Below are positions 9,496 to 21,191 of a stretch of DNA of 64,000 nucleotides, in pieces. The stretch spans positions 248,001 to 312,000 of the forward strand of contig JAGMUV010000031.1 of NCBI GenBank assembly GCA_020744425.1, given 5' to 3'. The first letter of the stretch is position 1, and each line of letters begins with the position of its first letter. This stretch comes from Dactylonectria macrodidyma. Taxonomy: Eukaryota; Ascomycota; Sordariomycetes; Hypocreales; Nectriaceae. A program made the translations under genes and the position numbers. The notes beneath the pieces were generated by a model that made no database searches, was not told the origin of the DNA, and saw only the letters and a program-made list of their open reading frames with translations.

Positions 9496-12400
9496 TACCC
9501 AAGCGCTAACTACGTACGGATTGTCCTGTTCAATGCGCGGACTTGAAAGCACTACCTTCGGATCGATGCCAGACTGAGAGGTGACAAGCACTTATTCATA
9601 TCGTCGCGCTTAGATCGTAGCTGGACACAGGTAGGCACTATGTGTTCAGGGCTAATCTCAATGTCAGCCCGAGATTTAATAGTCACTATTTCTTATCAAA
9701 GTCACTCTGTCCTAACAGTTACTTGACAAGGCTTAGAACCTCAAGCCCGAAAAGCTTTCGGCATTGGTAGAACGGCGCTGATCGACCGATGATGTCATGC
9801 TGTCGTAGCTTTGGTGATTCCCAGCGTCCCACTACCAGCGCCCTGAAACAGAGCGTGAACTTTCGTTTTCTCGCGCTTTGGCCTCCGCCTGCTCCCTCTA
9901 ACCTTAATAGATCAAAGCGATCCAGTCTCGAACCCCGACTGGCTTTACTCCCTTTCCTTTTTGAGTGACCACCTGTGAGGCCAGCTGGAGCTTTCCGCTG
10001 TGGCGTTGGTGTGCGGGGTGTGCTCACCACAAGCCGCTCAGACCGACAAACAGCGTCGGAGACCCGGCGCCACGCGTAGCCAGCAGCGACATTAGGCCCA
10101 TGATGATCTTGGCAAGGAGGGACGAGGTGATGCAGTCACGGGCAGATGCTGGTGATTGCTCTCGAGCGAAGCTTTCGGGCAACCCAAGATCAAGCGGGCC
10201 GGTCCTTGCCCACTAATCCAAGGATGGCATCCCCCCCCCCCCCCCACCCGTTCCGGGGGCCTAACCGTGAGGGGCATCTCGCGTCCTCCACCACGGCACG
10301 TTTGCAGAAAAGGCACATTAATAATGGCACTTTTAGGGCGAAGGGATGACATGGTCTCCAAGCAGGTCCGATTTTTCTTTCATCACTATAGCAGGACTCC
10401 TTAATATTGATTTGTGGTGGAAGATGAGCGCCATAGCAAATTTCGAATAACTTATTTGGGAGCTTTGGTGGAACGTGTTGGATGAGGGAAGCTACGCCAA
10501 TTGGAGATGGGTTCTTGATAAAAGAGCTTTGGTTGGGCTGAGGAGGGCTATTAACAAATCGGATGAATGGGTTCTGCGACCCATTCTTGGTGATGTTGGG
10601 ACTTGGTTTCGGAGGCGAGCCAGTTCTCGCTGGGCTTTACTTGTAGCCGCCTGCGTTCTCTCCTTCGGTTAGTAGATACTGGATGAAGGGCCATGGCATA
10701 CACGGGATCTAATGATTACCTGCCGTATGAGTAAATTGATGAACTAATGATTTGATCTTTCTCTTGACCCTTCTCTTGAGCTCTCTCTTGTTTACCGGCT
10801 TCTCATCTGAACTCCGCCGTTTATTTAGGGGGTTTGGTTTTGACACTCCTAGCTGCTTGATTCAGTTCTTAGCTTTCTGGCTCGCCGAACGGCTTATTGC
10901 ATCGCTTGGGTTCTGCAGTTGATTATTGGCTTACTTGCTTTTTCAGTTGGGAGTTGTAAACTTGAGGCACGGACCATCCATGTCTGGTTCATGGCCCGCA
11001 TGTTCCTCCTAAACCGGAAGGAAAAAAAAAATGAGAATCCGTTTTTTCAATGACGAGCAGGGAAAGAACATACTTGACGTTCCGAGTACTGATTCTTAGC
11101 AGCCTAAAACCTCCTTCTCCAACAGGCATCTCAAAACCACCAAGTCCGGTCTTGGAACTGGCCCAACCCGAACGATGTGTCCCGGTCCATTGGGCAACGT
11201 TGAGAAAGGGGCTGCTTCCCCACCACGAATCGGATTTTGATAGCTCTGCCGTGTCAGGGCATGGTGGCGATGTGCCCGGGGGAAAGGATCCGCAGAGTCC
11301 TGCAGGTTTGTCCTGATTCAGGGTCGTTCTGACTTCCCGGGTTGTGGTTGCGGCATTTCAAGTGTGCCTTGCTTCTCGCAGTCGTCAGTTATGTGGGAAC
11401 GGCCCCGCCAATGCTGGGGTGGTTTTGATTGTTCGCGTTGAATAGTGTATGGAGAGTGAAGGGCGAGGCCTTGCAGATTGTTGGAAACGGACCAGATATG
11501 ACAGAGGTTGGCCGTTTGCAAGTCCAAAAGCAGCATCTTGCACCAATAGCCTGTGCGACGGCAGTAACAAGGCCGCCGCAGCGGTCAGGGTAGCCCGGTG
11601 ATCAAACTTGCATGCATTCCCCACTTCGCCGGGGCCATGGTTCGGTTCTCACCCCGACTTCGGGTTCGAAAGTGGAGGAGACAAGGGAGACATCGACAAA
11701 GAACAAAAGACACCTTTGCCATGGAATCAAACCCATTGTGATTACCTTTGTCAATCGATTCGGCCCGCTCAGCTTACACACACATCGAGAGCTTCCCCGC
11801 CGCTGCTTCTAGCTTGTACTATACAAGTCCTTCTCATAGGCGCCGCGGAGATACGAAGGAGGGGTCTGAGACACATTTGTGGGACACCCCCAAGCCGCCC
11901 TCGTCACACCCTAGCTTGATGCGGCGCATATCACATGTTGATACACGATGATCATACGGGCCGTCCTCCCAACGGTTTAGGTTAGTTAATCGCCTCAAGA
12001 ACGCTGGCCACTCGCAATACCAGGTCCTTGATGGCATGGCCGATGGAGGCAGGGACCTTGAAAAGGGGGATCGAGATGGGAAGTCCCCATGGCACGGATC
12101 TGGCGGCAGGCAAATAGGGAAGGAAAAAGAAATTAGTTTTCTGTAACTTAGTTATAAGAAGATATGTTTTATTCTATTTGTTAATATGTATGTATGTATA
12201 TTTTTCGTCCGGGGGACCGCGAGGCCCGTAAAAGTCCCCTATTGGGGCACAGGACGTGCTGGGCTAAACTATCTACAATTGCTTGCCGCATTGGACCTTA
12301 CTCAGACCATCTGCAAGGCCTCTTAGGAGCTATATGCATGCTCAATCCCTCCAAAGGCACTTTTCTACTCGTAGCCAGCCCTAAGTAGTGTCCGCTAAAG

Positions 12401-13467
12401 CACGTCACACAGGACATCGATACAGGTGATCTTGGCAAAACTTCCACGCAGCAGCGCCTCTATCTAGCTCATCCAGCATGGCATCAGCTCAAAGGCGCAT
12501 TGTTTCAAGAGGCCATCCCGTCAGCGGGAACCGTCCCTCACCCAGTCGAGAATTCTCTTGCACAGATAGATCAAGTAGCCATCGACACCCTAGGGCCGGA
12601 GGGCTATGTCATCTAAGGTCGCCAGTAGCTGCAACCAAAGCCGTGCATCCTTGGGGAAACCCTCGCAGGAGAAAAACCCAAGGCGACTGGGACGCTGTTG
12701 CGGAGGAGGCGATTGCCTCGATCTGCGGTCTCGAGGCAAGCTCTGTACCATCTTGACCCAGCGGTTTGTGTATGTTGTCTCGAAGCTGTGAGACAAGTTG
12801 TCGGGCCCGGTGGCAGTCCGGGTAGCAGCCGAAGCTACAAAAAGAGAGGAGGTTCTCTGGGCAGCGCGCAGCTACAGAGGTCGGTCGGGGCGGCTAAAAG
12901 CCGTAGATCAAGTCGAGGGCGCGAAACCCGGAATGTCGAGCAGCCAGAGCTGCAGAAGGGAATTGGTGGGGCCACAGAAGCCCAAGAGGTCGAGGGCACG
13001 AGGCCCAGAGTGTCAAGGCGGCAGGGCCGCACTGGTGGCTCTGGGCAGCCGAAGCTGCAGAGGGTTGTCGAGGCTGCAGGGCCGCGGAAGATCACGCCGA
13101 TCGGACTCGCAAAGGTCGGTAGGGCGGAGGGCCAGCAGGATCCAGGGCCTCACAAGGCACCCAATCTTGCGAGAGCCTGGAACCGGCTGGTTTGTTTGGT
13201 GCCAGGACAGTATCTCCTGGCTGTCGCTGCAGCTCACAAGAAGGTCAACTCTCCTAATCCTTCGGATTGTGGCCTGCTAAGACCCTGTTAGGTCCTAGCT
13301 GCAAAGCTGCGGGTGATGGCCTGCAAAAATAATCCCTGCCCTAACGCAATGCTAACAGCAGCTGCGAGGGGAAAATTTTTACAGGGAGAGTTGTCGATTT
13401 GTTAATGTCAGAAATAAAGATACCTGTACGGAGTACGGAGTAGGTTTTGTGTATTTAGCTACCTCTA
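9496..13467. other. Gene-poor 4-kb stretch
   Basis: No reading frame here could be tied to a known family. Visible features are a C-run near 10230-10246, a TTCTCTTGA-rich patch near 10750-10790, AT-rich sequence around 12120-12200, and the degenerate GC-rich repeats listed at 12820-13090. Short open frames of 60-100 codons overlap in several frames, as expected by chance in GC-rich DNA. Decayed transposon remains are likely but not demonstrable by eye. Confidence 0.5.
12820..13090 (+). repeat. Degenerate GC-rich tandem repeat around a GCAGCCGAAGCTGCAG motif
   Basis: Variants of GCAGCCGAAGCT(G/A)CA-GAGG recur near 12827, 12870, 12943 and 13046, separated by AGTCGAGGGC/GCGG-type spacers. The unit is irregular (roughly 45-105 bp), so all frames stay open for about 150-200 codons without showing a real protein. 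It may be a decayed minisatellite or part of an old retroelement. Confidence 0.4.
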
Positions 13468-14851
13468 CAGTGGGCCTCAGAAAGAGTCAACACTTCCGGA
13501 GTCAACCCGGTGTCACTGTACCTGCACCACATGAAGGCTTCATTTTCAAATAATTCTAGCAAAATCAAATAAATGTCAATTAAATATTTATGTATACCAA
13601 TCTGTAGCATTTTGAATGGAGTTTCCAACGGCATCTTCAATATTTCGTATACCAGCCACGTGCGCGGATAACGGCCTCCATTCTGTGCTTCATTGAATGG
13701 ATCAGGTTCTGCAGTACCTCCGGCTCGATTTCTTCCCACAGCTCGATCGCGGCTTCAATGAGCCGCTGCTTTGCTTCCTCGGTCTTTGGCATGTACGAGA
13801 GCTCAGGGTATCGCTCACATATCCTTGTTTTGAGGATGGCCCATAGGTTTTCTATGGGGTTGAGATCCGGGCTGTAGGGGGGCCAGTCGATGACCTCCGC
13901 CCGTCTGTTCTCGCACCATTCTAGCAGCCAGCTCATCATTAATCGCGATCGAAAAAGGGGTGAATTATCGTGCTGGAACCGGCTGTTCCTGGTGACAATG
14001 CGAGGAAGGTATTGCTGCAGGAATTCGAGCAGAACTCGCGCTGTGACGCCACCACGGTCCGAGTTCTCATCGCCATAAAGAGGGATCATTGGAAGCCGCC
14101 TGAGGAAGCTGAAGGCACTGAAAAACATCTGCCAATGCCTCGTTAGAGTCACACGGGTCTGGACGTTCTTTCTGAATAGTCTCTCATGCTAGGAGCTGTC
14201 AGGGCGGTCACAATCGCAGTAAGAAAACTGACCGGCTTGCAGAAGCACCAAGTGCGTCTCTGGCCCTCGCCTCGGGCCACGATAACTTCATCTGAGAAGG
14301 TCCAAGACTCCCAGAATTCGGGAGACATATGCACATATCTCCTCGCAAACCGTAGCCGCCTTGTGGCCGTTGCATCGCTCAGGAAGGGCCGGATAAGTGA
14401 CTTATAGTGCATGATGCCTTCCTTCTTCAGGAAGCTTAGAATAGTCCCCCTGGAACAGGTCAGACCAGCTTCTTCGATCAATTCCTTCACTTGGATATGA
14501 GGGTCTTGTGCTATGACCCTCAGTATTCGTCTCTTTTCCCGTTCTCCTAGTATACGTGGCCGGCCGGACCTGGGTTGGTCTTGACCACTCTTTTGGTCGC
14601 GATACCTTCTTACCACACCATAAATCGCGTGCCGACTAATGCCCTCATCGCGCGCGATCTGGGTGGCGGACACGCCCGAGTTGTACCTCCAAACAATCCT
14701 CGTTCTCGTATGAGGTGAATGATAGTATCGCGACACCATTCTGACCTAATTTGGCTGCGCAATGTGTCGTTGAAGTTGAATGTTGATTATGGTGTGGGTA
14801 GAGGGAAAGCGGGGTACCCGGAAATGTGTCGACACTTTTCAAGACCCACTG
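13468..14851 (-). mobile_element. Tc1/mariner-type transposon (1.38 kb, broken)
   Basis: Imperfect inverted repeats start CAGTGGGCCTCAGAAAGAGT at 13468 and, on the other strand, CAGTGGGTCTTGAAAAGTGT ending at 14851. The dinucleotide TA flanks both ends (13466-13467 and 14852-14853), as expected for Tc1/mariner target duplication. The single transposase gene is frameshifted. The tips are better preserved than the gene, so the copy could still be mobilised in trans. Confidence 0.88.
13637..14739 (-). pseudogene. Tc1-like transposase, frameshifted
   Basis: The N-terminal part (14739-14149) has a Tc3-type helix-turn-helix (SATQIARDEGISRHAIYGVV), a GRPR hook (SGRPRILGEREKR) and the first catalytic Asp in FSDEV. 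The frame is lost around 14150-14220. The C-terminal part (to 13637) has the second Asp in QHDNSPLF and the Glu in YSPDLNPIENLW. Spacing from that Asp to the Glu is about 38 residues, slightly longer than the usual 34, with an apparent insertion around CENRRA. At least one frameshift separates the two halves, so this copy is inactive. Confidence 0.85.
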
Positions 14852-14853
14852 TA

Positions 14854-15489
14854 GGTACATCTCGGCAGCAGGGGTCGTGTGGACCTCAACGTAAGCGGTA
14901 TAAATGGGTGCCTGATAGTCAGAGCATGGGTGCTCGATAAACCTACCCTTGTGTGTCTTATGTAGCGTTTCCACGGTTGGTGTAACGTCCCTACTAGTAC
15001 ATACTTTGACGTCCGCCTTCGCACAATCAGAGATGGGTGGGTGATAGGTTGGTGCTGGTTGGGTCGCGGGCGACGGGTAATCACATAATGTGGGGATGGG
15101 CGGGTGATAAACGAACGGGCCACCCCGTCGACTAGCAAGTGGCGTCCACTGATAGCCCTGGCTTGTTGTCCCCGTTGTTATCCCTTCCCTCATCAATCTG
15201 TCGTCCATTGCCATTGACTTTCCCTTCCGCCCATGAATAAATAACATCTAATTACCCGACGCTCGCGCCTCCTCCTCCGCGACCGACTCGTGCATCCCGT
15301 TACTCGGTTGAGAGCCCGAGCCTGTTCCCAAGGCCTGACTCTCCATCTCCCCTCTCCTCTGAAGCCCGGGGTTTTTTCCTTCCTTTTTTGGGGGGGCTTT
15401 TTTGCTGAGTCCACCGCCGCGTCGCACCGCGCCGAGTTTGGCCAGGCGTTACCTAGTCTCAGTGCCACACTGGCCCCCACTAGCCTCGC
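14854..15489. other. Spacer between mariner and the duplicated-exon gene
   Basis: No convincing gene is seen. The stretch 15030-15110 repeats GGTGGGTGATA-like words. Around 15370-15400 is a CT/G-rich low-complexity patch. It may contain the promoter of the gene beginning near 15490-15619. Confidence 0.35.
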
Positions 15490-15618
15490 TTGCTCCTTTC
15501 ACACAAACACCATACCAATGGTGCAGGTTCTCGAATCCGGAACCACAGCCGCGTCTCCCAGTACCAGCTCCTTGGTAAAAAAAAAAAAAGTCAGCCGAAG
15601 AATGCCATCGAAGTTGCC

Positions 15619-16731
15619 ATGAATCCCCCGTCAGAGGTGTCGGTGCCCTCGTGCCTGACCCTTGACCATACTATAGTGGCTATCGGGAAAGACTGGATTG
15701 CACAATTCGAGGGCAATCCCCTCACTGCTGAAAAGGCCCTGTAAGACACTGCCAGACACCAATCGTCCAACAAGGTGCCGTGGCCGAATTACGTCTAACG
15801 TCCTTTGATAGCAAAACCTGGCACCTGTTCGAGAATTACTTCCGTGAGGTTCAGGATATCTCCCAGCCAGCTCCTCCTACGTCAGCGCCCTCAAGCCTGC
15901 CCAATACTGTCATCACCGACATGGGAGAGTTCCTGACCCGCGTTGCACGGGTCCTTTCCAGCTTCACCGACCTCATGGTTACTGGTCCGCATGTGGAGAT
16001 GGCAGTCACGGATGCGCATGAGCAGTCGAGGCGAGTGAACAACGTCTCCGACGTTGAAGTCCCAAAATCCCGGTAAGTCACTCCCACACACCAATCTTCC
16101 AACAACGTGCCGTGGCCGAGTATGGCTAACATCATTCGATAGCAAAATCCGGGACCTGACCGAGAAGTTGTCCCGCGAGGTTCAGGATATCTGGCAGACA
16201 GCTCCTTCTGCGTTGCCCCCCAATTCAGTCACCCACTTCTACGACATGAAGCGAACCGTTTTGCCGCACCCACCAGCGGCTGCGACTGGCAAAGTAGATG
16301 TTAGGGTGCACAGCAGCCAAAAGATGCTCACAATCTCGCAAATGTCACCAACAAGTCCCCCGTCGCCAGGCAATATTGCGTCCATGTCAGATAACGCAGG
16401 ACAGGACGAGGACGAACAATTCGCCAGGATCGACATGGAAGCACTGAAGCAGAGAGGCAAGGGATCGTACTACTGTCCGCTTGGACATCGATGCGACAAG
16501 GGTGGGGTAGATAAGGACGGGCATCTAGTGCTCTTTGGCCGGAATTCATCATTCGCGTACGCCCTGCCACTTGGCCCCTCTAGCTCGTCTGGATTTATCG
16601 GAGACGTTCACCGTCCGCTAACTTCTAACACAGACAACACTGCAACAAACATCGGAAACCTTGGTGGTGCGACGTTCCTGGGTGTCCAAACCCGCCCACA
16701 AAACGAAAGTTCGCCCGCAGAGACGGCCTAG
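15619..16731 (+). CDS. Hypothetical fungal protein with a duplicated exon-intron unit, three exons
   Basis: Three exons join in consistent phase 2: up to 15740, 15812-16072 and 16143-16731. The introns are GTAAGACACT...GATAG (71 bp) and GTAAGTCACT...GATAG (70 bp). They are clearly homologous to each other, and each is followed by CAAAA-C/T-C. The start is uncertain: ATG 15619 (MNPPSEVSVPS) is used, but the frame is open from 15490, and an ATG at 15518 in another frame precedes an A13 run at 15578-15590 that could hide a frameshift. Exon 3 contains RGKGSYYCPLGHRCDKGG followed by VLFGRNSSFA. That C-x5-C motif resembles the C2H2-like domain of some fungal proteins. The function is unknown, and the typical histidines after the motif are not seen. 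Confidence 0.55.
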
Positions 16732-17356
16732 ACCGTCACAAGGCCACTGTGAAGCATAGAGTTATATCACAATAGTGAGTACCTGGTTGGCCGGGCAAGA
16801 TTTGGCCGTCATTGTCGTGGCAAAGACTGCGAAATTGAGTTTCGTTTCATACCCCAACATCAAAGCATTCGTGTGACTCCAGGAGCGGCCGGTCAGGCTT
16901 TCTAACCATACGCATATGGTTTAGTTAACCATATATTACTCATATATTGCCCATATACCTATACCATACGGTCTGAGGCGTATGACCATATATGATCATA
17001 CGCGGGATAAAGCTGCTCCGAGTCAAAAATAGTCAGGTAAGGAAATCGGCGGCACTAGAACACCTTGACCATCCTCCTGGTCCTGAAAGGCCTCCCTTTC
17101 CAATAGATCCATAAGGTAGAAAGGATACTTGAATGGCAAATCGGTTGCTTAAGCTATGCGTGGGCAACTTGGACTGCCGTGCAACGTCTCTGTAGCTCCA
17201 ATCCTAAGGCAACTATCAAGATCGCTTCGAGTCACATTGTCAGACTTCATGTCAAGATCAAGTCACTCACTTATAGCAAACAGTTAGTACGATCCTGCCT
17301 GGTAGGCAACCGCTGCTGCCTTGCAGGCAGCAACAGTATTCCAGATCATATAGTCT
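16732..17356. other. AT-rich palindromic spacer
   Basis: No gene is seen. Between about 16875 and 17030 there is an inverted pair (GACTCCAGGAGC and GCTGCTCCGAGTC) around an AT-rich core full of CCATATA/TATATGG words. This could be a small MITE or decayed inverted-repeat element, though no target duplication was identified. Confidence 0.35.
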
Positions 17357-17364
17357 CATACGAT

Positions 17365-17827
17365 CAGTGTGAGAAATAGGCGGTTCAGTACAGTCCAGAT
17401 ACCCTGGACTGGACCGCCTATGTAACAGGAAGCACTGAACTGGACCGCCTGCCATAATTGGACTGGTACCAAGGTCAGACTAAAACTTGGTATGGCGATG
17501 AAGTTTCGGTGTTGTTGTGCCTAGGTATGCTTCAGCAGCTGCCTGTGCAGCCAGCCTGCCATACGGCCAACTTCTTACTCTGCAATGTCTGCTTTAGGAT
17601 AAATTTCGAAGGTATGTAGGCTGGTCAAATAATCATATTTTCCACCAAACTCAACCAATCAGATTGCACTATTTACTCACCTAACAATATGGGCCTTAAA
17701 TGGGCGATCCAGGCGGTCCTATAACCTTGGACTGGACCACCTGGTCCAGAAATTTTGCTGGACTGGACTGGACTGAATAGGCGGTCCAGTCCAAGAGCCC
17801 ATTACGGACCGCCTATTTCCCACACTG
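17365..17827. mobile_element. hAT-type MITE, 463 bp, with 8-bp target duplication CATACGAT
   Basis: Begins CAGTGTGAGAAATAGGCGGT and ends ACCGCCTATTTCCCACACTG. Perfect direct repeats CATACGAT lie at 17357-17364 and 17828-17835. The CAGTG tips and the 8-bp duplication are the signature of hAT elements. The interior is non-coding and carries many copies of TGGACTGGACCGCCT-like words in both orientations, probably transposase-binding subterminal repeats. It must depend on a hAT transposase in trans; whether the broken hAT just downstream used the same tips is not known. Confidence 0.93.
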
Positions 17828-17998
17828 CATACGATTCCACTCCTTGAGATAGAAATCAGGTCTCATTCGTTAACCTTACCCGGTCACTAAGCGACCTTCT
17901 AACTGCCGTGACCGGCCGTCAGCTAGCCACGCCTCCGTGTTGCGCGACACTTCATGACGAAGCTAGTGGAAAGCCATGATGCCCGTTGATTGCTTGCG

Positions 17999-20199
17999 AT
18001 GGACTCCTTCTTCAGCCGCACGCCTAGTGACCGCGAGTCCTCCATTGCTGCAACAATCGAGATGGCTTCTGAGATACCTGATAGGCAGAGCTTATCCTCA
18101 GTTGAATCTTCCACTTCAACAACTCCAAAGCGCAAACGCATCACTACGGCCGATGCGACGTGGCAACGCACTCGAAAACCTCAAGGATCCGAGCTTGAGC
18201 GCGCTGGGCCAAAGCAAGACTTAGTGTTCTACTGCAAATACTGCAGCAACCCATCGTACTCCACATACGTGTCTACCACATTCCGCAACCACCTACTTAA
18301 GATACACTCAGTTGAAGCCGCTGGCTCAGAGCCAAATTCAACCAAGAAAGTGACTACCAGCCTCATCAAAGAGGCGTTCAACAAAGCTGGCGAGATTGAG
18401 GTTGCTAAGCTTCAAGAAAGAGAGTAGCAAGTGCTTCGGAACGTACTTAATCCAAAGGCTGCAATGGAAGCCTTAGTCCAGCTGGTTACTGTCCGCAATC
18501 TCCTATACAATTGCAATACTTGGCCAGAGTTGCACGCTCTGCTTATTGCGGCAAATTATACTGCAGAAGAGCTTATCAACACCTCCCACGGCCATGTCCA
18601 AAAACTCTGCTCAAACTCATATGCCATCCACAAGCTGCAATCCTCACCTGCCAGGCTTCACCTCTCTGCTGACGTATGGAGCGCACCAAACCATAAAGCT
18701 TTCCTAGGAATATGTGTGCAATTTATACAGGAAGGCACGAAAAATCCCCGCCAGGCACTGCTGGCTTTACCTGAACTTCCCGGCATAGACGGCCCTGGAA
18801 GCCACAGCGGAGCCGAGCAGTGGAAGCTCCTTCAGCCAGTCATTGAGGAGTACGGCATCTCACGCCAGCTGGGATATATTACAGGAGATAATCACGGTTC
18901 CAATGACGTGCTATGTCGCCTATTGAGCCACTTCCTTGATGGACGAGGCGTCGCCTGGAATGCAAGACACCGACGGATTCGTTGCTATGGCCACGTTGTC
19001 AACCTTTGCGTCCAAACGTTCCTTTTCATGGATAGCAAAGAGGCTGTGCTTGAAGCCTGCAGGCAGATTGAAGAGATGGACCAAGCTTCGTTCAACATTG
19101 ACATGATGCAGGGTTGGAAGAAGCGAAAGGAGCGTGGCTCGAGTCAACTCGGTCCGCTCGGCAAGTTGCATAATACTGCTATCCATATTAGAGCGAACGA
19201 TTACAGGTATAATCTCTTTCGGAGGCGTGCCGGCAAAGTCCTCGGGCTCGACAACGATACACGCTGGAACTCATGGTTTCTTCTGCTCGATGCCGCTCTT
19301 GATAAGGAGGAGCATATCAGTGGTATCAGGACAAGTACTACGACGCCCTTGTGGACGACTACTTAGCACCACAGGATTGGCAAAACCTTCGCGAGACGCG
19401 GAACTTCCTAGCGCCGTTTTGGAAAATAACTCTCCTTACTGAGGGGTATCGTTCAACGCTCGATCGTACATTATATACGATGGACGTCCTTCACAAGCAT
19501 TACCAGCAAGCATTCAACAAATACAAGATGAACCAACAGCTACCTGGTCCAGTACTGACAAGCTGGCATGTCTTCGAAAAATACTACCAGCTCTCCGATG
19601 AGAGCCCGGCATACGGTGCAGCGCTTATTCTCCATCCATCCCGAGGAATGGTTCATATACAGAAAAATTGGCCAAAGGCATGGCATAAGAAGATCTTTAC
19701 AGGAGTGAAGAAGTTGTGGGAAGACGAATACAAGAACCTGCCAACCGTTTATGCTACTCCTTCCATTGTTCCGGCACTGGAACTGGATGAGTATGACCTG
19801 CTTGCACAGGAGCTTAATGTCATAGGCACAGAGCCCGACGTTGACGAATACGAAACCTACACCTCCCAGCCACCCATCCCAGTCGACTGCTCCCCCCTTG
19901 CCTGGTGGCTCCGCGATGAGCAGAGGGAGCGCTTTCCCCGACTGTCAAAGATGGCAATAGACATTCTCTCAATACCGGCCATGTCTGCTGACCCTGAGCG
20001 TACATTCTCTGGAGCACGGCGTACAATTTCGTGGGATCGAATGCTCCTTGGAGCATCGACAATTGAAAAGGGAGAGTGCTTAAAGAGCTGGATTCGCAGC
20101 GGTATAACGGCAGGGCTACAAGTAGACGAGGTTGAACAATACGAGTACATGGCAGAGGACGGAAGCACCAGCGCTCTGGAGGAAGATGTGGACCCTTGA
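17999..20199 (+). pseudogene. hAT transposase, one nonsense codon and one frameshift
   Basis: The ATG at 17999 opens an N-terminal BED-type zinc finger (FYCKYCSNP ... FRNHLLKIH). An in-frame TAG at 18425-18427 interrupts it; the frame continues unbroken afterwards, so this looks like CAG to TAG. The middle has LSADVWSAPNHKAFLG and RCYGHVVNLC, typical of the hAT core. Near 19320-19345 the frame shifts (KEEHI to QWYQDKYYD). The last part (to 20199) holds the hAT dimerisation region with WWLRDEQRERFPRLSKMA and SADPERTFSGARRTI. Full length would be about 730 aa, normal for hAT. Terminal repeats were not found. Confidence 0.88.
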
Positions 20200-20284
20200 C
20201 CGGTTTGACATCATTTGCTGTATGGGCAATACCCGTTGGTACGGAAGGCCGGAGGGATCAACTGGTCATAACCCCCCTGGCCTC

Positions 20285-20458
20285 TGTCACGAGCTCTTAT
20301 TGTGTGAGGCATCTGATTGGGTGTGTGTATGTTCTTGCTTGCGTCAAGTCCCCGCTCCGAGTCCCTGTACATCCTTTATGCTGAAGTAGCTAGAAGGATA
20401 TTGCTATAGGAGTCACACGCCATGTACACGCCCAGGTACCTAAAATACCATCGTGACA
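20285..20458 (-). repeat. Solo LTR, 174 bp, with GCCTC target duplication
   Basis: Reverse-oriented relative of the solo LTR at 9301-9474, with the same length and the same TGTCACGA...TCGTGACA ends. Perfect direct repeats GCCTC flank it at 20280-20284 and 20459-20463. The two LTRs differ at many scattered positions, so they are not from one recent burst. The spacer from 20464 to the Gypsy LTR shows no gene. Confidence 0.9.
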
Positions 20459-20708
20459 GCCTCACAGACCCTTGCCAATTGTCTCTTAGGTCGACCCTGG
20501 CGTGTGAGCCAATTCCTGCTTAGATAAATATCACTCTTGGCCACATACGCTGCTCCCAAAGCAGCCAAGTGCCAGAGCTGACGCAGTGGCACTACGACAG
20601 TATTGCTCGGATGATTCCATTCGCAATTTGCCGTTCTCTAGTCAACCCCAGATCTACAATTGCCAGTTGTTATGATAATATATATCTCTGTATGTAACCA
20701 TACTGTAC

Positions 20709-20881
20709 TGTGAGGGAACGATCAGGTGACTTTCATACTTTATGAATGATCTCGCTTAAGTTATGAATATCGTGTAAATAGCTTGAGTCAGAGTTTCCCC
20801 TGAGGAATCTCTTTCTCTCCTCGTAAACAATCATTTTGCCCAAGTCGCACTCGACCTCGTTCGTGCCCTTGTCCCGTCACA
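20709..20881 (+). repeat. 5' LTR of the Gypsy element
   Basis: 173 bp, TGTGAGGG...CGTCACA, matching the 3' LTR. It contains GTAAACAAT at 20823-20831, whose exact complement lies just outside the LTR at 20883-20891 and may act as a self-primer. Confidence 0.97.
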
Positions 20882-21191
20882 TATTGTTTACCAATACCAC
20901 GATACGGCATATCACTGTCCTCGACGTGAATATCGCCAGTTCCCCTCCAAACGTCACCACTGTGCCAAAACCTCACCCCAACACCCCTGCAAGCAGAGTT
21001 TCGACCTCTCTCCCTCCGCCAAACCAACCAAACCAAAACAACCAAACGAGACCACACCAAACCAATCAAACCAACCAAACCAACCAAACCAACCAAACCA
21101 ACCAAACCAACCAAACCAACCAAACCAACCAACCAAACCAACCAAACAACCCCACCCACACCATAGCCGCCACCATCAAGCCAATAACGCC
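20882..21191 (+). repeat. Gypsy leader: candidate self-priming site and CCAAACCAA-type tandem repeat
   Basis: Immediately after the LTR the sequence TATTGTTTACC does not begin with the TGG expected of a tRNA primer-binding site. Its ATTGTTTAC (20883-20891) is the reverse complement of GTAAACAAT inside the LTR. From about 21015 to 21155 the untranslated leader is a nearly pure CCAAACCAA-type microsatellite. The leader ends at the Gag ATG at 21192. Confidence 0.7.

Noticed and set aside
12698..13291. 197-codon protein in the GC-rich repeat
   Set aside because: Several frames are open at once because of the repeat; composition, not conservation, keeps them open.
17365..17827. CRISPR-like or satellite array of TGGACTGGACC words
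   Set aside because: The spacing is irregular, both orientations occur, and the unit has perfect hAT tips and an 8-bp duplication; it is a MITE in a eukaryote.
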